NCBI GenBank assembly: GCA_004352715.1
Contig: SCFE01000002.1
Span: 782,441-846,440, forward strand
Length of the DNA: 64,000 nucleotides
Direction: 5' to 3'
Source: Hofstenia miamia
Taxonomy: Eukaryota > Xenacoelomorpha > Acoela
Shown here: one piece after another, positions 21,967-32,955 of the stretch
Layout of the letters: the number at the start of each line of letters is the position of its first letter
Position numbering within the stretch: the stretch's first letter is position 1
Notes under the pieces: model-generated
Told to the model about the DNA's origin: nothing
The model's database searches: none
The model's input: only the letters and a program-made list of their open reading frames with translations
Program-made: the position numbers and the translations under genes

Positions 21967-23673
21967 CTATTGATGGTAGTCCTGCTTGGTGTGATAGTCT
22001 TTGAAGCACTTTCCTGGGTGTAGACCAGGTTTTCGTGAACAGGTTTCACAATAAAAAACAGTTGTTTTCCTTTGCTGTCTTTTGCTGCACACCATGCAGG
22101 CTTTGTTGTGCCCACTGCCTGCGTTTGCGATGAAATGTGGTACTTTGCGGAGCCTTTCATGTTCATCTCCCGAACTTGGCCTACCTCGCTTTTTAGCAGT
22201 GCTGCTTCTGATTGTTCCAACAAGTTGCACGATCACTTTTTTTCTATACTCCAAATGCCTGATTTCCTGTTGTCCTGTTTCTTTTTTATAGAGGATAAAA
22301 GAATTCACAATGCACACCTCCAATAACCAGAAGAACAACTTCCTCCACCATCTCAGCGTCTTACGCGTAAATGAGTAGGAGGCACAGTAGTGATCAGCAC
22401 GATCTACAGCTCCCATGTGCTGTGTGTAATCACTAATAACAATTGGTTTCTCAACTTCCTCTCTTCTACCACCTCTCACCCTGCGCACGCATGCTTCTGT
22501 TTCACCATTATGCCACGTACTCAACATCAAGATCAAACGCTTATCCTTCCAACAGAGTGTCATCAGGTTGTCAGGATGTCGGAAAACCTTCTTCTCATGA
22601 TCTTTTAGTCGCAGACGTTTCACTTCTTCCGGAAGATTTTTTCGAGATTTTTGCACTGTTCCAGTGAGGTGCATCTGGCGATCTTGCAGCTTTCTCGCCA
22701 AGGGCATATTAGTATAGAACCGGTCAGTATATACATGATAACCACTGCCTTGCGCTTTAGCCGCTACCTGGTCGACCAAATGCAAAACAATTCTTGTTGT
22801 GAAGAGTTGGTCTGGCCACGGTAGTGCATCTGTAGTTAGTTTCCCAAAATATGGTTCGAAACTGCATATGTATCCAGTGTCACACTCGGACAAAACATAA
22901 ATACGTATCCCCCACTTAGTTGGCTTTTGGGGGTTATAAGTTTTGAAAAGGATTCTGCCCTTATATCCCACTGTACTTTCATCTACAGCGAGGTTTTGCT
23001 GCGGTGTATACAGATTTAGGCATTTTTCTTGCAAGTACGTAATGAAGTTTTGGACCTTGCTTCTCCTGGTGATTGGATGAGTACTTGGTTGTGGAGCTTT
23101 TAAGTGGAACATCCAATGAATTTGTAGAAATCTTCGCCGTGAAAACACTTCTACAAAAAATGGGCAAAATTTGGTCCAACTTCGACTGAAGTAAGTTTTT
23201 ACATCAGGCTTATCATTGATTGCCATATTCAGGATAACCCCCAAATATGCTTTCATCTCAGGCAGAGTAACGTCTTGCCATTTGTACCAAATTGAATGAT
23301 TGGTAAATTTCTTACCACTAAGCTTTATAATAGCAAACGCATTAGTTGCACAGACAAATTCCTCTAATAATTCGTCAGTTAGAAAATGTTGTAAGGCATC
23401 TAACTCCTGATGTAGTGGTTGTAGAAAATGAACACCTGGATTCGGAACTGTAAAAGGATATTTTGGAAGATCACTGTCGCCAGTCCTCCAGGCTCTCCAA
23501 GCACCGTTGTCTATATGTGATTCGTTATCAGAGTCATTACTACTTTCAACATCGGTTTCAAGAAGCGCGTCCTCTTCGTCACTCCAATCCATTTCATCAT
23601 CTGATATCAGATACTCTGATCCTGATGATTCTCCCTCGTTGTCGACTTGCATAAGCACCTCATCAGCAGACAT
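21967..23673 (-). CDS. piggyBac-family transposase, intact frame
   Basis: Uninterrupted 568-residue frame from ATG. The acidic N terminus (about residues 10-55) is typical of the family. The DDE_Tnp_1_7 catalytic core carries the conserved aspartates in LAVDESTVGYKGR (D231), YTDRFYTN (D317) and GAVDRADH (D424, D427). A C-terminal cysteine-rich domain has C526xxC529, C542xxC545, H552, C556 and H561. Family members cut and paste DNA at TTAA sites. Homology appears to start five codons upstream at a TTG (LAKRFMSADE, where relatives usually have MxKRxL), so either the original ATG mutated or an upstream exon supplies the start. A candidate exon at 24349-24473 (ATG, ends at GTATGC) joined to an AG acceptor before 23698 keeps the frame and would give 618 residues; this is inference. 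No stops or frameshifts, so the copy is young or selected. Confidence 0.93.
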   Translation of the reverse strand: MSADEVLMQVDNEGESSGSEYLISDDEMDWSDEEDALLETDVESSNDSDNESHIDNGAWRAWRTGDSDLPKYPFTVPNPGVHFLQPLHQELDALQHFLTDELLEEFVCATNAFAIIKLSGKKFTNHSIWYKWQDVTLPEMKAYLGVILNMAINDKPDVKTYFSRSWTKFCPFFVEVFSRRRFLQIHWMFHLKAPQPSTHPITRRSKVQNFITYLQEKCLNLYTPQQNLAVDESTVGYKGRILFKTYNPQKPTKWGIRIYVLSECDTGYICSFEPYFGKLTTDALPWPDQLFTTRIVLHLVDQVAAKAQGSGYHVYTDRFYTNMPLARKLQDRQMHLTGTVQKSRKNLPEEVKRLRLKDHEKKVFRHPDNLMTLCWKDKRLILMLSTWHNGETEACVRRVRGGRREEVEKPIVISDYTQHMGAVDRADHYCASYSFTRKTLRWWRKLFFWLLEVCIVNSFILYKKETGQQEIRHLEYRKKVIVQLVGTIRSSTAKKRGRPSSGDEHERLRKVPHFIANAGSGHNKACMVCSKRQQRKTTVFYCETCSRKPGLHPGKCFKDYHTKQDYHQ

Positions 23674-24477
23674 GAATCTCTTAGCCAAAGATAGTCTACT
23701 CTAAAAATTATAATAATCAATTATAAGAGAAGTGTTAAAATTGATCATTTCTTTTGGCTAATGCCATTGTTTGGGAATTGATAAATCCAAGAAATAAAAA
23801 ATAGTTTCACATAGAGCTACTAATTGTCTACAATTCGATATATAAACCTAAATTATACAATAAAAACTCGCAGAGATATAGGGTTCCGAAATCGATCAGT
23901 TGATATAGTCGAAAAGCGCTAGAAAGAAAGTTATAATAACTTAAAGCGTTAATAACGGAAAAGGAATATTAAATAAATATATAATATAAACATCGGGATA
24001 TAGAATTAAAGGAGCTCTAAAGAATGGTGAAAAGAGCTAAGGAATTGGATAAGAATTGACAGAGTAATGGCTTTCAGAAGTTGTACTAGTTAGTATAGAA
24101 ATTCAACAAATGGCTATAATATACCAAAGAGAAGAGAAAGGCAAAGAAGAAAGCTATAACATATAGAAATGAAGTCATCCAAATATAGTACTTTTAGACA
24201 GATTCCAAACTAATATTATGCAGAATGTCATCCAAATATTGAAATTCACTACTTTGTTTCAGATCTTTAGTAATAAATAAAAGTCGCAATAGTATAAACT
24301 AATGTTGGTGCACAAGAGATATTGATGCACTATTTTTTGACGGCATACCTAATAGTTTGCTGATGTGCAATCCTTCTAAAAGCTGTGACTTCACATCTAC
24401 CAATATGAAACAATTTTGCTTTCATCTCTTCACACAACCTTTTACAGCGAAACCGAACTGCTTTTACCACCATGATA
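23674..24477 (-). other. piggyBac 5' region with possible upstream coding exon
   Basis: Minus-strand leader of the transposase. An ATG-initiated stretch at 24473-24349 encodes 41 basic residues (VRFRCKRLCEEMKAKLF...) and ends in AG|GTATGC. Splicing to the AG before 23698 removes 650 nt and stays in frame with the transposase. The rest shows nothing specific. Confidence 0.4.
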
Positions 24478-24744
24478 TTCCTGTGATAAAACCTGTTCAA
24501 CCATAGCATGTTAACTTATCATAAATAACTGTAAAACCCTAACAATCCACGCAAAACAATTCAAGCATAACATCTCGTAGTCTAAATGTACATGTAAGCG
24601 CGACTGTGCGAAAATAACACTCCAGAGCGGACTTTGGACCGTCTACAGCAAGAAAAACCAAAGGTCATCTCTGAGATGACGTTGGACTGAATTACATAAT
24701 TTTGTAAATCATCTGTGAGATGACGTTGGACCGCAAAGGGTTAA
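24478..24744 (-). mobile_element. piggyBac terminal region with TTAA target site
   Basis: The element ends at 24740 in ..CCGCAAAGGG followed by TTAA (24741-24744). Read inward on the minus strand this is TTAA-CCCTTTGCGGTCC, matching the TTAA plus CCC form of piggyBac ends. Two subterminal copies of a GAGATGACGTTGGAC motif lie 40-50 bp apart, one inside the 17-bp palindrome GTCATCTCTGAGATGAC. These are plausible transposase-binding sites. Confidence 0.85.
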
Positions 24745-25789
24745 GTTTCCTGCGTAAAAATCTTTTTAATGTGATTCCACGATGATTAAATGCAAATTAA
24801 AAATGCTTTGAATAATACAACATAAGTAAATTTCATATCACAGTTCCTTAGTCGATTGGAGGTGGTGGACCGATTTTTGAGTTCTTTAGTTTAAATTTCT
24901 TGACGTGAGATATCGCTGTGTTATATAAGCTAGATGTGAATTCACTAAAAGCAAAAACATTTTTAACTTTGATTTCGGTGCTTAAACCTATTTTTTACTA
25001 TCATAGTTAATTTAATTCTAGAGACATATGTTTTTTAGCTATAGATATATATTTAAAATAAATAATTTTAATGTTAAATATAAATTTGTATTTTATGTTT
25101 ATTGTTTGTTTCTTTTTTTCTGTAGTGTTTTCTGTATACTTCATACAAAAATTACTTGCATATTTGCGTCAATTCACTCTACTTTTAGCAAATACGGAAA
25201 TTTGAACTGCTAATTGCAATCTTTCCAATTGCTCTGATTCCTTTTTTTTGATTAATTTTGATTTAATTTTATTTCATGCAATTCATTTCGATTATTAGAG
25301 ATTCAAGGACTTTCAAGATGATTAATGTTATATAATATAAAATCAAATCAAATGCATTCGTAGCTGCGATCTTCCAGTTTTAAATTGATATATTTTGTTT
25401 TCATTTTTCGTGAACATTTTATAATGGCAGTGGTATGCCGAAACATGTTAAATAAATGAATCGTTTCTTTTTAAAATTCGTCTATGTTATATTACTAATA
25501 TCACTTAGCAATCGAGCACAAAATAAATTGCATCACAGAAGAAATGAGGATTGTATTGAGATACAATGTGTATTAAATCAACCTCATTTATTAAATGTCA
25601 ATTGAAGACATTATAGACCAATGTCTTCTGGAATCACAAAGCGCGAATACGGTTTCGTCACTAACAGGGCGTAGTCTCACCTTAATGGCTATATCAACAA
25701 AGGATTGTGGTCTGTGAAAAATTGCCGTGCACTTTCAGAAAATGAGTGTCAGCACCGTAAAAATCATCTAAGCGTGCAGTGAACAGTGG
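24745..25789. other. AT-rich DNA, no gene recognised
   Basis: A short frame at 25028-25213 is compositionally biased. Nothing identifiable up to the gap. Confidence 0.35.
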
Positions 25790-26789
25790 NNNNNNNNNNN
25801 NNNNNNNNNNNNNNNNNNNNNNNNNNNNNNNNNNNNNNNNNNNNNNNNNNNNNNNNNNNNNNNNNNNNNNNNNNNNNNNNNNNNNNNNNNNNNNNNNNNN
25901 NNNNNNNNNNNNNNNNNNNNNNNNNNNNNNNNNNNNNNNNNNNNNNNNNNNNNNNNNNNNNNNNNNNNNNNNNNNNNNNNNNNNNNNNNNNNNNNNNNNN
26001 NNNNNNNNNNNNNNNNNNNNNNNNNNNNNNNNNNNNNNNNNNNNNNNNNNNNNNNNNNNNNNNNNNNNNNNNNNNNNNNNNNNNNNNNNNNNNNNNNNNN
26101 NNNNNNNNNNNNNNNNNNNNNNNNNNNNNNNNNNNNNNNNNNNNNNNNNNNNNNNNNNNNNNNNNNNNNNNNNNNNNNNNNNNNNNNNNNNNNNNNNNNN
26201 NNNNNNNNNNNNNNNNNNNNNNNNNNNNNNNNNNNNNNNNNNNNNNNNNNNNNNNNNNNNNNNNNNNNNNNNNNNNNNNNNNNNNNNNNNNNNNNNNNNN
26301 NNNNNNNNNNNNNNNNNNNNNNNNNNNNNNNNNNNNNNNNNNNNNNNNNNNNNNNNNNNNNNNNNNNNNNNNNNNNNNNNNNNNNNNNNNNNNNNNNNNN
26401 NNNNNNNNNNNNNNNNNNNNNNNNNNNNNNNNNNNNNNNNNNNNNNNNNNNNNNNNNNNNNNNNNNNNNNNNNNNNNNNNNNNNNNNNNNNNNNNNNNNN
26501 NNNNNNNNNNNNNNNNNNNNNNNNNNNNNNNNNNNNNNNNNNNNNNNNNNNNNNNNNNNNNNNNNNNNNNNNNNNNNNNNNNNNNNNNNNNNNNNNNNNN
26601 NNNNNNNNNNNNNNNNNNNNNNNNNNNNNNNNNNNNNNNNNNNNNNNNNNNNNNNNNNNNNNNNNNNNNNNNNNNNNNNNNNNNNNNNNNNNNNNNNNNN
26701 NNNNNNNNNNNNNNNNNNNNNNNNNNNNNNNNNNNNNNNNNNNNNNNNNNNNNNNNNNNNNNNNNNNNNNNNNNNNNNNNNNNNNNNNN
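25790..26789. other. Assembly gap of exactly 1000 N
   Basis: Placeholder gap; its right flank is a tandem repeat. Confidence 0.98.
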
Positions 26790-26990
26790 AAGGAGTTGTT
26801 ATAATACGATATTTATTAACGCGATGTAATGCAAACATTTGTGATATCAAAAATTACTCATACCAAAAATGGCCTGTGATATTATCAACGTGAACCCGAA
26901 AGGGGTTGTTATAATATGGTATATATTAAACATGTTGTAATGCAAACAAATGTGATATTATCAAAAATTACTCATGCCAAAAAGTGTAAA
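26790..26990 (+). repeat. Two units of a ~109-bp tandem repeat abutting the gap
   Basis: Units at 26790 (AAGGAGTTGTTATAATA) and 26899 (AAGGGGTTGTTATAATA) both continue through TGTAATGCAAACA and CAAAAATTACTCAT. The first starts at the gap edge, so the unsequenced DNA may be more of the same array. Confidence 0.7.
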
Positions 26991-27226
26991 CTAAATTTGA
27001 ACATGAATCATGCAAATAGACCCTAATATGGTACACTAATTAAAAGCTATTAGCAAGCTGTCAGCCAGTTACCCCCCGAGCTGTCAAGAAAGCTTTGTGA
27101 GTTATCGCAATCTGCCAGAAATTCATTAGTCATCTGTCAATCAAATGGTGAGTCACTAAAAACACCCCTCGATATCACAGAGGTCAAAATGTCAGTTTGT
27201 GGAACCTCGTCTGCCCTTCCCTTACT

Positions 27227-27498
27227 ACTTATTCCTGTTATAAAACCTGTTCAACCATAGCATGTTAACTTATCATAAATAACTGTAAAACCCTAACAAT
27301 CCACGCAAAACAATTCAAGCATAACATCTCATAGTCTAAATGTACATGTAAGTGCGACTGTGTGAAAATAACACTCCAGAGCGGACTTTGGACCGTCTAC
27401 AGCAAGAAAAACCAAAGGTCATCTCTGAGATGACGTTGGACTGAATTACATAATTTTGTAAATCATCTGTGAGATGACGTTGGACCGCAAAGGGTTAA
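27227..27498 (-). mobile_element. Second, solo copy of the piggyBac end
   Basis: About 265 bp nearly identical (a handful of differences by eye) to 24478-24744, in the same orientation, also ending ..CCGCAAAGGG-TTAA (27495-27498). Similarity stops abruptly at TATTCCTGT on the left, a few bases outside the candidate transposase start exon of the first copy. No transposase follows, so it is a truncated copy or the end of an element partly lost in the gap. Confidence 0.85.
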
Positions 27499-27499
27499 G

Positions 27500-27740
27500 T
27501 GATGAAAAAATATGGTTTTGGGTTATGACTTAGGTTTATTAAATGTCAATTTGACACTTTTGTTTAGGGCTTAGGTTTATAAAATATTTAAAAATAGGTT
27601 TTGAGTTAGGGCTTAGGTGTATAAAATGATGAAAAAATTAGGGTTTTGGTTTAGGGGTTAGGGCATAGCTCTAAAAAACATCCATTTGAGAGTTGTGTTT
27701 AGGGCCTAAGTTTAAATAAGATTTTAAGTTAGGTTAGTCA
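27500..27740 (+). repeat. Degenerate TTAGGG/CTTAGG-rich repeat
   Basis: Repeating motifs GGTTTTGGGTTA, TTAGGGCTTAGG and TATAAAATGATGAAAAAAT recur at irregular spacing. Resembles a decayed minisatellite with telomere-like TTAGGG words; not a true telomere array. Confidence 0.5.
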
Positions 27741-29777
27741 TTTGTAATAACAACAATTCAAGATGACAATATCAAAAAAAATAATGACCTTAAGAATTGA
27801 CACCGTTAAATAACTTTCAATATTAAAAATGATCACAGTAAAGAATATGACATTAACAATTCTACCCTTGTATTGTATTAAAATAACACATCTTTACATA
27901 TATTTGGTTGCAATTCCATATTTCAATTACTAAAGTCACATGGAAAGCTCTTCATTAAATTCAACCTTAGTTGAAGTCAATTTGAAAATCATTGGCATCC
28001 TTGTCTGGAATGCCAACACAAAATATTCCAGCATTCTTTTGAGTCATCAGCATCTGTAACTGGATTTGTGCATAGTACTTGGGGTTCACTTAAAAGTATC
28101 ATCATAATAGATCACTCTATTGCTCTATACTTCAATGACATAGTCATGTGAAATCCCATTAGGAGTGGCTGCCAAAATTGGGTATATTTTACACAACTAC
28201 ATTTGTTAATCTAAAATAATATATAATTTTCATGTTAATTTATGTATAACTATAAATTTTATCTGCTTATAATGATTTAGTTTGAGTACAAGCCATCAAT
28301 TAATGTGGAATTTTGTAAATTTATAGCAAAGTTGAGAAACTCAATGAATGTGAAAAATGTGATGCATTTAAGCAAAAAAACCAATTTACTTTGATAAAAG
28401 AAGCATTTGCAAATGACATGTGTGATTTTTTCCAAAAGCATTTGACATCTGTTGTAGAGGATTCAACACTTTGGCAATACAACTACATACTAAATGCATC
28501 TACATGTTTACATCCCTCTGCTTGGGCAACACACCCTTTACAAGTAGCAGACAATATCTCCAAATGACTTTCTTCCACTTCTATAATGAATTTATGTGGG
28601 GAGGGGCTGACCTTGTCTTCAGGAGTAATTAAACATTGAACTGTACAGCAATTGTGAATTCACTGCAACTCTACAAAACTGCCCTCTCTCTGTAATTTGG
28701 GTGCATTGAATTGCATAATTTAGTGTTTGCAACCCCTGGTGGCTATAAATTGCAGATTTGTAAAAAATGATTTGAGCATTAAGTCATTCATCATTGCCAA
28801 ATTTGTTGATGTAGTTTTTACTATAATTATACTAAAAATATTGCAAAGCTTCATTAAAGCTTAATTTAGCTTAATTTATAAATTAAATAAATCTCTTAAA
28901 TCTATACTACCCTAAGCAGGCAAAACCCCATAGCTCTAATGTTTGCAGTTAATGGAAATAGCCAATTTTATATCTGAAATATGGATAATGGGTTTTGATC
29001 ACTCCAATGAAACCAATTTTGAGATACTTCAGCGCTAAATCAGTTGAACATAAGACAGGACATAATCTCAGATGTCAATTATTGAAAAATCTAAGTTTCA
29101 ATAATTTTTCAGATATTGGGTTTGGACTGCTCTAGGCAGTAGAAATTAATATTAATCTTAATGTAAGTATTTTCCAAGAAATTTCGGCATATTCTGTTTT
29201 TAAGAGGTCAGAAATGACGTCACACCAATCAAAGCTGGTAATAGGATTAAAACAACAGAGGTAATATTAATAAATTTAGGAAATTTTAAGAGCTGGCAAC
29301 CAAATTCTTAAACATTTCCATTAGGACTCATACCAAAATTAGATATTTTAAAGCACTTAAAAATTTTATGAAAATCCCCCATTATTTAAATGAAATCGTG
29401 TCTCTAACGGTATTTAATTTTGATGACATCTTAAAAAAAGAAAATGAAATCCAATCGAAAATGTTTGTTTTCTAACGGATTTGTGTGACAAATAGCCATT
29501 AAGCCTGACTTATCGATTGGTACTTTTTTCATACTTGCAAATCCCAAAATTTCCAAATTTATCTCAAATATTCCAAAATCATTATTCAATGGACACTTCT
29601 CCTTTCGAAATACTTACTGCAAGTGTCCATTTTAAGAGAAATGTGGAAGATTTGAAATTTTATAGCGTTTAAGGTTTAGTATATTATCTACTCTGTATTA
29701 TCAGAAGCTTTATTTGTTGTAAATTAAAATTCTTCCATTAAGTAAGGCTTAGATCCCTTTCTCTAGCCTTTGTCTAT
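27741..29777. other. AT-rich DNA, one short unassigned ORF
   Basis: At 28327-28566 plus there is an 80-codon open stretch without an initiator Met at its start (IYSKVEKLNECEKCDAFKQK...) ending in TGA. It is protein-like and has four Cys, but I do not recognise it; it may be TE debris or an exon. Nothing else is assignable. Confidence 0.3.
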
Positions 29778-29785
29778 GAAAAAAC

Positions 29786-30019
29786 GACGTTATTGTACTT
29801 TAGGGGCCCCAGTTGGAGGGACGTCATAAAATGGGTATAAAACTCTAACCCTAACCCCAATCCCTACCCCAAAACTTAAAAATTTTGCAAAGAATTAATC
29901 AACAAGATGAAATGCAATATAATTGCATTGGTTGAGGAGTAGGGTTAGGGTTAAGGTTAGAGTTTAATACCCATTTCATGACGTCACTCAACCTGGGTCC
30001 CCTAAAGTACAATAACGCC
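29786..30019. mobile_element. 234-bp palindromic MITE with 8-bp TSD
   Basis: Near-perfect inverted arms of about 63 bp (CGTTATTGTACTTTAGGGG.. and its complement) enclose a core with CCCTAACC/TTAGGG words. The flanking 8-bp duplication GAAAAAAC lies at 29778-29785 and 30020-30027. Non-coding; an 8-bp TSD suggests hAT or P-type mobilisation. Confidence 0.85.
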
Positions 30020-31634
30020 GAAAAAACTTAGTAAAGTTGCGTATATTTTGAATATTTAACCTAATATATGAAATATGCGTTCTTCATAAATTTACGTACA
30101 TTTTGCAATGTTTATTGAGGCGAAGGTATAGAATAGGGTGCACGCGGATAAAATAAACACTAATACAAGGTAAGAAACGATGAGAAATGCAATAGCATAC
30201 ATAAAAAGCTTAAAAAATAATGTATATAAACCAATAACTTTGCAAAATTAACCAAATTATTAGCACGCGGTAACACGCGTAAGCACGCGGTACATATTTA
30301 AGGACAATAGCACAAAAAACTTGAAATAATTAACTATTATTGAACAAATTACACGATCTAAATGTATATTTTTGCAAATCTATACATGTTTAGTTTCAAT
30401 CAAGTCCTTACCTTAGGTGAAATTTCTAATTTCTTTTTGATAAAAATATAAATATATTAATTTCTATTACTCAATGTATTTTACTCGGATTATTATTATA
30501 ACAACTAATATATTTTAAACATTGCACCCAATTATAGCCGGTAGTTCTTGCACATGTCTTGCAAGTATTGACATTTCTGACACCATTTTTCAATTCTAAT
30601 ATATATATAGATGTATACATGTTAATTATACTATTATGAATACATAAAAGACGTAAGTTATTTCTGGTTAATAAAATTTCTTCTAGATCGTTATAAAAAT
30701 CTTTACTTCCTTAAACCAGGTAAAAACTTTGATTACTATCTGGAAAATAATAGTGTTATTTTGAAATTTACTTCCATTTGAAATGCAGTATATCAGATAT
30801 AAAGTGCTTACTGACTGATGTAAATGTTGCTTTCGAAATAGTTGAGTGGCAGAAAATAGCAAACCAAAGGCCTACGCTCTTATATTTTTACATATAGGAT
30901 GAGAGATTGAAGCAGATTCTAGCACATTACTTCGGATAATCAAAATACTTTGAAAATAAAATCTCATCTCATTGTTCGCTTTAAATTAAATGATTAAGTT
31001 TACTCAAAAAGAAATTGCTTTGAAATAAAATATTTTTTTCAACAAAAACAGGTTTCTAAAATATCCCTCTTTAAGAAGTTTCTTGCGTCGCCCTTGATGG
31101 ACCATATTATTTAACGTAAAGGCTAACTCTGAATTGAATCAATCTCTTTAGGCTATTGCACCTTTTTGATCAAAATGTTAATTACAACCGAACAGCCAAT
31201 AGATTTAAATTTCAAAATGAGATACTTCATTCAATCTACTAAGCAATTATGTGTTGAGTAAAACATAATTGAAGAACAAAGATTGAAATGGAAACTAAAA
31301 AGGCGATTTCTCGTTTTGAATCAATGTGCACAAAATGGGTTCTTGCACTACATGCTTCAATTATAAAAGGTCCTATGTTGCGTCCCATATACATGTTAAA
31401 TAAGTATGAAAATATATAAGTTTATACGCAATGCATATAACATTTTGAGTAAATATATTTAAATTTTCAGTAACAATTGCATATCGACAGGCCCATGGTT
31501 ATTGCACCAACCGATACTGTACATCACTATTCAAAATATATTTATAAAAATATTAGCGAAATGTATATTTATGCATTAAAAATATATGCAACGCGGTCAC
31601 ACTAGCTATAAATCCGGTACTAATCGGTAAATAA

Positions 31635-32330
31635 AAGAGTCAAGCAAATTTATTGCTAAGATAAACAAAAAACAACAAATACTACAAACTACTATAAATG
31701 TATATTTATAAAATTAAAAATATGCACACTTACTTAAAGGGCGTAAATTTCAAATGTCAAATGAAATCTGTCCATGCGCTTAATTTGTTTGATATTCGTA
31801 ATAGTGATTGTTTGGGTAATATAAATTTTTTTAATTTTTCTTCTGAAATGTTTATAATTTTGTTCNAATGTATAGATTTACATTAATGTACATCTATATC
31901 TTGTATTTGGGTTAATAATAGATAAAAAATTTATGAATTCCCAGTTTTTTGTGCTATTCTCTTTAAATATGTACCGCGTGCTACGAATTTGGTTAATTAT
32001 GCAAAGTTATTGNTTCGTAATAGTGATTGTTTGGGTAATATAAATTTTTTTAATTTTTCTTCTGAAATGTTTATAATTTTGTTCATTTTTTATTTCGAGA
32101 TTTAAGTCCTTCCATAATCTAGAAGCTTTAAATGAAAATGAATCTGGACGATTAATACTACTACGCAAATTGGAGTTTCTATCACTGGTTTTGATATAAT
32201 TCCTCAAAAAGTGCGTCGATTTTGAATTGTGTACATACTTGTGTATCATACAAAGAGTTTGATATTCGATAAAGTACAATGGTGCAAGAACATTGCAACC
32301 TTTTATAAAAGTGCTCACTGATTTATGCCT
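31635..32330 (-). pseudogene. CR1-like LINE C-terminal fragment and 3' UTR
   Basis: Minus-strand frame at 32318-32015 encodes the C-terminal tail of a CR1-like ORF2: ..LYFIEYQTLCMIHKYVHNS, then FSFKASRLWKDLNLEIKNEQ and a lysine-rich end, as in the 5.5-kb copy (LSIKLWNNLDYETRIEK). The 3' UTR ends near 31635 with AATAAA, matching 5282-5320. The terminal 71 bp occur twice (31795-31865 and 32014-32084) across an N. Confidence 0.75.
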
Positions 32331-32824
32331 ATCAATGTATTTCAGAGTTCTTATTGCCCAACTGAATATTTAAATTGAATAGTTAAAGTTACTTAGCACA
32401 AAAGAGTTAAGCATTTGTGATTGAAAGGACTGCCCTACATTGCGCAAATGTTATAAATATTTAATACCAAGGGCCATTTTCCTAAATTTTGATGAAAAAA
32501 ATTTCAGTAATACGTAAATCTCTATCAATTACTACACCAAGATAGAATTGCTTTGCTTAATTTCATTGTGAAAATAAATGCTATTCGGGAGAACAAATTC
32601 TCTGAAAGTTCAAATTTATTTAAAAATCATGAAAGACTTGATTTACACTAAAAATGTGGCATTATTGAATATATATATAATGTATAGATTTACATTAATG
32701 TACATCTATATCTTGTATTTGGGTTAATAATAGATAAAAAATTTATGAATTCCCAGTTTTTTGTGCTATTCTCTTTAAATATGTACCGCGTGCTACGAAT
32801 TTGGTTAATTATGCAAAGTTATTG
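31795..32824. repeat. Assembly-type duplications bounded by single Ns
   Basis: Segment A (31795-31865) recurs at 32014-32084 and segment B (31867-32012, 146 bp) recurs at 32679-32824, with N at 31866 and 32013 exactly at the junctions. The copies look identical. The simplest reading is a small redundant contig inserted during scaffolding. Confidence 0.85.
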
Positions 32825-32955
32825 ATCTATTTATATTATTTTTTAAGCTTTTTACGTATGTTATTGCATTTCTCATCGTTTTTTACCTTGTATTAGTGTT
32901 TATTTTATCCGCGTGTTCCGCATGCACCCTATTCTATACCTTCGCCGTTTATTGA

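Larger units (their letters stand above)
30119..32946. mobile_element. Long-TIR, 9-bp-TSD element, Mutator-like
   Basis: Terminal inverted repeats of about 220 bp begin GGCGAAGGTATAGAATAGGG and end with the complement, each flanked by a perfect 9-bp duplication GTTTATTGA (30110-30118, 32947-32955). The TIRs contain GCACGCGG motifs, duplicated once in the left arm. Long TIRs with 9-bp TSD are the hallmark of Mutator-like elements. No transposase is seen, so it is non-autonomous; its middle carries a LINE 3' fragment. Internal duplications next to single Ns (31866, 32013) are probably assembly errors, so the true length is shorter by about 220 bp. Confidence 0.85.

Noticed and set aside
22072-23704. 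Several plus- and minus-strand ORFs within the piggyBac gene
   Set aside because: Shadow frames of the 568-residue transposase.
25768-26850. Long open frames across 25790-26789
   Set aside because: Created by the 1000-N gap; no real codons inside.
26790-27740. CRISPR-like array
   Set aside because: Units are long, adjacent and without unique spacers, and the genome is eukaryotic.
29860-29960. True telomere sequence (CCCTAA / TTAGGG words)
   Set aside because: Only a few degenerate words, inside a MITE loop with its own TSD.
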